From Candidatus Treponema faecavium (lineage in GTDB: Bacteria; Spirochaetota; Spirochaetia; Treponematales; Treponemataceae), in the NCBI GenBank assembly GCA_019113455.1, contig DXHG01000064.1:1-18296 (forward strand): 18,296 nucleotides of DNA, given 5' to 3'. The notes beneath the pieces were generated by a model. The model was not told the DNA's origin and ran no database searches. It saw nothing but the letters and a program-made list of their open reading frames with translations. Of the stretch, positions 15,840 to 18,296 are shown one piece after another; the stretch's first letter is position 1; each line of letters starts with the position of its first letter. A program made the position numbers and the translations under genes.

Positions 15840-16963
15840 GCGCGCCGAAACGCAAAGCCGCCGCCTGCGCCGCCGCACTGTTCGTGCTGTGTTCTGCGGC
15901 GGAGCTTTTCGCTGTGCCCGGCATCGAGGCGTATCTGCCTGACATCGCAGGCACGTACGTGTATTACCGCGACTACAGCTTTACCGACGAGGCGTATGTA
16001 GGTATCCTGCAGTACGACGAGACAACCTACTGCATACGCTTTTACGCAGACAGCCTGCAGGGAAGCAGCGCGCCGTATACGATGGAGCTGTATTTTACAC
16101 TCGGACAGGCTGAAAGCGGAAAGCCTGAGATGACAGGGGAGCGCGTTATCGCCTCGCCCGCGCGGCCAGACATTGTCAACTATCTGCACGACATCGTATA
16201 CGAGTTTTCCGCGCGCCGGAGCGCCGTTCCCGCCGCGAGCCTCTCCCAGTCAGCTGCAAAGTTCTTTACGGGAAACGCGGAAACGCCGTTTGACGAGTCA
16301 GCGCTGCTGCGCATCAATGAAGAGTATCCCCAGTTCGGCGGAAGCGTATACGTGCACTATGCGTTTTTTGTGCCTGTCTTTAACATATACGGCATCACAG
16401 CTGAAAACGGAGAACAGCGCCTTGAGCTTGTAACCGCGGCAGTCCTTTCTGCAGCGGAAGACTCAAGCTTCTTTGATTTTGCAGGCATTCCCCAAAATCC
16501 TCAAGATACTGCACGGCAGTTTACACTTGAGAAACAGCCCGAACAGCTTGAAATACGCGACGAACATCAGACGTTCACCATTGACAGTCAGTGGAAGCTT
16601 GCCGCTCCCGGCATGTGGCTTTTGGGAGATGCCGCGGTTCTCACCTATTCGTCGGCGCAAACAGGACTTGCGGAAGAACAGATACCGGACTATGCCGCCT
16701 ATATGCTTAGAACCATGCTGCTTGGCACGCAGGGCGCGTATCCTGACTTGCGGACGATTGACATCAGAGCCGAAAAAGACTCGTTCACTATAGAAACGCG
16801 CACATACCTGCCAACCGGGGCCGCTGTGTCGCACAGCTCTAAGCAATTCTCTGTTACGCAAAGCGGCGCCGCGTGCCTGTTTGATCTTACCGTGTTTGAT
16901 TCCGTCTATTCAGCCAATACGCCGTATTTTACCGGCATACTGGATACGTACCGCTGCCGCTGA
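15836..16963 (+). CDS. Secreted or periplasmic protein of unknown function
   Basis: I do not recognise this 375-residue protein. It begins with a clear signal peptide (basic PKRK, hydrophobic AAACAAALFVLCSAAELFA) with likely cleavage after Ala26, giving VPGIEAYLPD at the mature N-terminus. The body has many aromatic residues and alternating patterns suggesting beta structure. It contains no recognisable catalytic motif or lipobox. The ATG overlaps the proS stop in an ATGA, so translation is probably coupled. An intrinsic terminator overlaps its stop codon, making proS plus this gene a two-gene transcript. Nothing in the context explains why an exported protein is tied to a tRNA synthetase. 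Confidence 0.8.
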   Translation: MSAPKRKAAACAAALFVLCSAAELFAVPGIEAYLPDIAGTYVYYRDYSFTDEAYVGILQYDETTYCIRFYADSLQGSSAPYTMELYFTLGQAESGKPEMTGERVIASPARPDIVNYLHDIVYEFSARRSAVPAASLSQSAAKFFTGNAETPFDESALLRINEEYPQFGGSVYVHYAFFVPVFNIYGITAENGEQRLELVTAAVLSAAEDSSFFDFAGIPQNPQDTARQFTLEKQPEQLEIRDEHQTFTIDSQWKLAAPGMWLLGDAAVLTYSSAQTGLAEEQIPDYAAYMLRTMLLGTQGAYPDLRTIDIRAEKDSFTIETRTYLPTGAAVSHSSKQFSVTQSGAACLFDLTVFDSVYSANTPYFTGILDTYRCR

Positions 16964-16987
16964 TTTTGCAGCAGCGGCAGACTTTTA
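16954..16987 (+). terminator. Rho-independent terminator of the proS operon
   Basis: CTGCCGCTG (16954-16962) pairs perfectly with CAGCGGCAG (16972-16980) around a 9-nt loop and is followed by ACTTTT. The left arm overlaps the final codons and stop of the upstream gene. On the opposite strand no T-run follows, so it is oriented for the plus strand. Confidence 0.65.
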
Positions 16988-16998
16988 CACGTGGCCGC

Positions 16999-17829
16999 TT
17001 AGAACGACGCCGCGTTAAGCGGCGTGCCAATCCATACGCCTTCGCTTCCCAGATAGTTCAGTTTCTGACCTTCGATAATAAACTGCACGCTGTTCACGGA
17101 GCTGAACGCGCACGCGGTATATACAATCTGCATGAGCTGCCCCAAATATCCTTCAACGCCGTAACGGTTGTACTGAAACTCATCGCTGAAATCGAGAATC
17201 GCAATACCGTCTCGCACCATTGCCGAACGCAGCCGTGTGCCTGACGGAATCAGCGTCTGAAGCCCCCTGTCTGCTTCTGCGCGCGTGGGCCCCGCAAGCA
17301 GCGCTTCTATCGCCGCAGTAAGCGGCGAATTGCCCGTGTTCAGACTGCGCACTGTCTCTTTTCTTGAAACGGTGCCGTCGCTGTCCACCACGACAAAATA
17401 GAGTTTGACGTCGGAATATACCGGAGCGGCAGGTTCACTTGCATCCTGCGCCTCTGTTCCGGCGTCTGCTGCAAGCGCCTCGCCGGCTGCCGGCTGCTCC
17501 GCGCCTGCAGTGTCCGGCACGGCAGGCGCGGTAGCAGGACGCGGCGGCGATTGTGTCTGCGTAAGCGGGAACACATCAGGCTGCACCATGCTTTCTGCAC
17601 TGCCGTACTGCTGCGGCTGAACCGTGTCCGACGCGGTGGTATCGGCGCTTGCCGTCTGCTGCGGAGAGCCGCCGAACACATGTTCAACAAACTGCGTCTC
17701 GTCAATTATGGAAAAAATCCGTTTGCTGTTTACAGCAAAGATAATCAATATAATCACAATACCTGCAAGCCATGCGCCCAAAACGGCAATCAGGCGTTTT
17801 TTGCGGGGATCTTTTTGTTTTTGTTTCAT
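16999..17829 (-). CDS. Membrane-anchored GerMN-domain protein
   Basis: The 276-residue protein has a basic N-terminus (MKQKQKDPRKKR) and one membrane segment (13-33). A low-complexity linker rich in Pro, Ala, Gln and Thr (about 55-138) leads to an extracytoplasmic GerMN domain (140-270). Domain landmarks are VKLYFVVVDSDG, the AAIEALLAGPT helix, LIPSGT, ILDFSDEF, and the closing VQFIIEGQKLNYL. GerMN domains were named from spore germination proteins but occur widely in non-sporulating bacteria, where they are thought to act at the cell envelope. The start at 17829 gives a normal anchor; an upstream GTG frame to 17880 overlaps the promoter. No ribosome site is present. It converges on the proS operon. 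Confidence 0.85.
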   Translation of the reverse strand: MKQKQKDPRKKRLIAVLGAWLAGIVIILIIFAVNSKRIFSIIDETQFVEHVFGGSPQQTASADTTASDTVQPQQYGSAESMVQPDVFPLTQTQSPPRPATAPAVPDTAGAEQPAAGEALAADAGTEAQDASEPAAPVYSDVKLYFVVVDSDGTVSRKETVRSLNTGNSPLTAAIEALLAGPTRAEADRGLQTLIPSGTRLRSAMVRDGIAILDFSDEFQYNRYGVEGYLGQLMQIVYTACAFSSVNSVQFIIEGQKLNYLGSEGVWIGTPLNAASF

Positions 17830-17835
17830 ATGGAA

Positions 17836-17864
17836 AGTATAGTATATGGACGCAGTTTTGTAAA
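17836..17864 (-). promoter_or_regulatory. Predicted promoter placing transcription start at the gerMN ATG
   Basis: On the minus strand TTTACA (17859-17864), a 17-bp spacer and TATACT (17836-17841) lead directly into the gene, with only 6 nt before the ATG at 17829. A second TATACT lies just upstream at 17842-17847. Confidence 0.55.
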
Positions 17865-18160
17865 CGAATCTGCGGCGCACAGGCGGCGTGAGATTCTGCG
17901 CTTGCGCGCACGAGTATTTTTCTTTGCAGTTTTACTGTGTTTTTTTTACTGCGTTGGCACACGCGGGCTTTGTTTTCTTTCTTATTCTCTGTAAGTTGTT
18001 TTTGGGGAGGGAAGGTGCTTCTGCTTACCGGGCAGTAAACGCGTCTCTTTTTTCCAACACTATTAATGTATAGTCGTAAGGTTTACGTGCAGTTCTAAAA
18101 CCTGGCAGTTTGGAGAGCTGACATCGGTCAGATATCCAAGCCGCAATGGAAACTTTTTAT
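17865..18160. other. Intergenic region before the second repeat array, no gene seen
   Basis: No coding frame with family-like content is visible. Around 17898-18000 the plus strand has T-rich tracts and a short frame of the type RARVFFFAVLL that weakly resembles 10036-10135. From 18000 to 18160 I see nothing recognisable: no tRNA fold, no terminator with a T-run, and no clear promoter pair. Confidence 0.4.
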
Positions 18161-18296
18161 TTTGCCGATGGCAAAATTTACATTTGCCGTTTATTCGGTA
18201 AGAATTTTGCCGTCGGCCAGCGAGACACTTGCAATCGGCAAACGTTTCATTTGCCGACGGCAAACTGAAAATTTGCAATCGGCAAGTGCGCCGCTG
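18161..18296 (+). repeat. Tandem array (copy B): 22-bp palindromic units, continuing past the window
   Basis: Cores begin at 18161, 18183, 18206, 18228, 18250 and 18272, and a seventh is cut by the window end. Spacing is 22 bp with a single 23-bp step at the same place as in copy A. Units align one-to-one with copy A from 10262 onward with about six substitutions. The exception is that the copy A unit at 10284 is absent here. Orientation is the same as copy A, so the two are direct repeats about 7.9 kb apart. Confidence 0.85.

Noticed and set aside
18063..18278. Minus-strand frame of 71 codons at the window end
   Set aside because: Most of it is translation of the repeat array, and similar Cys-rich peptides appear from the same repeats near 10270.

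Overview
The window looks like chromosomal DNA from a GC-rich spirochaete, most likely a Treponema. This is inferred from overall gene content (a YugP-type peptidase, a PepF-type M3 peptidase, a glutamine-type ABC importer, prolyl-tRNA synthetase with an editing insertion, and a GerMN-domain membrane protein) and from -10 boxes of the TATACT type in GC-rich DNA. No rRNA, tRNA or CRISPR array, and no transposase or integrase gene, is visible, so the taxonomic call is tentative.

Left block (1-4296). A membrane-anchored alpha/beta hydrolase leaves the window on the minus strand. Divergent from it is a plus-strand run of three closely spaced genes: a YugP-like zinc metallopeptidase, an M3-family oligoendopeptidase and a TcdA-type E1-like enzyme that overlaps the peptidase by 31 nt. 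Middle block (4309-9906). Everything is on the minus strand. In transcription order it holds a three-gene polar amino-acid ABC importer (binding lipoprotein, permease, ATPase), then mannose-1-phosphate guanylyltransferase behind its own strong promoter, then transketolase behind a promoter that contains a 13-bp palindrome.

Accessory island (about 9907-11330). This is the most unusual region. It has an AT-rich intergenic stretch, then an array of about twelve units on a 22-bp period (10262-10516). The unit core is the palindrome TTTGCCGNCGGCAAA with a 7-nt linker. The array runs into, and supplies the last 12 codons of, a C-terminally truncated family 2 glycosyltransferase. On the other side of that gene lie inverted units of the same family and a perfect 16-bp-arm hairpin. 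A second, direct-orientation copy of the array begins at 18161 and leaves the window. It lacks exactly one 22-bp unit relative to the first.

Right block (11331-17829). HrpB helicase (minus) is divergent from prolyl-tRNA synthetase (plus). The synthetase is coupled by an ATGA overlap to a secreted protein of unknown function. An intrinsic terminator follows, then a convergent GerMN-domain protein.

A cross-cutting observation is that four genes (manC, hrpB, proS, gerMN) have no Shine-Dalgarno sequence and carry a -10-like hexamer only 5-10 nt before the ATG. Two of them also have near-consensus -35 boxes at 17 bp, so leaderless mRNAs are predicted. The other genes mostly have ordinary AGGAG-type ribosome sites.
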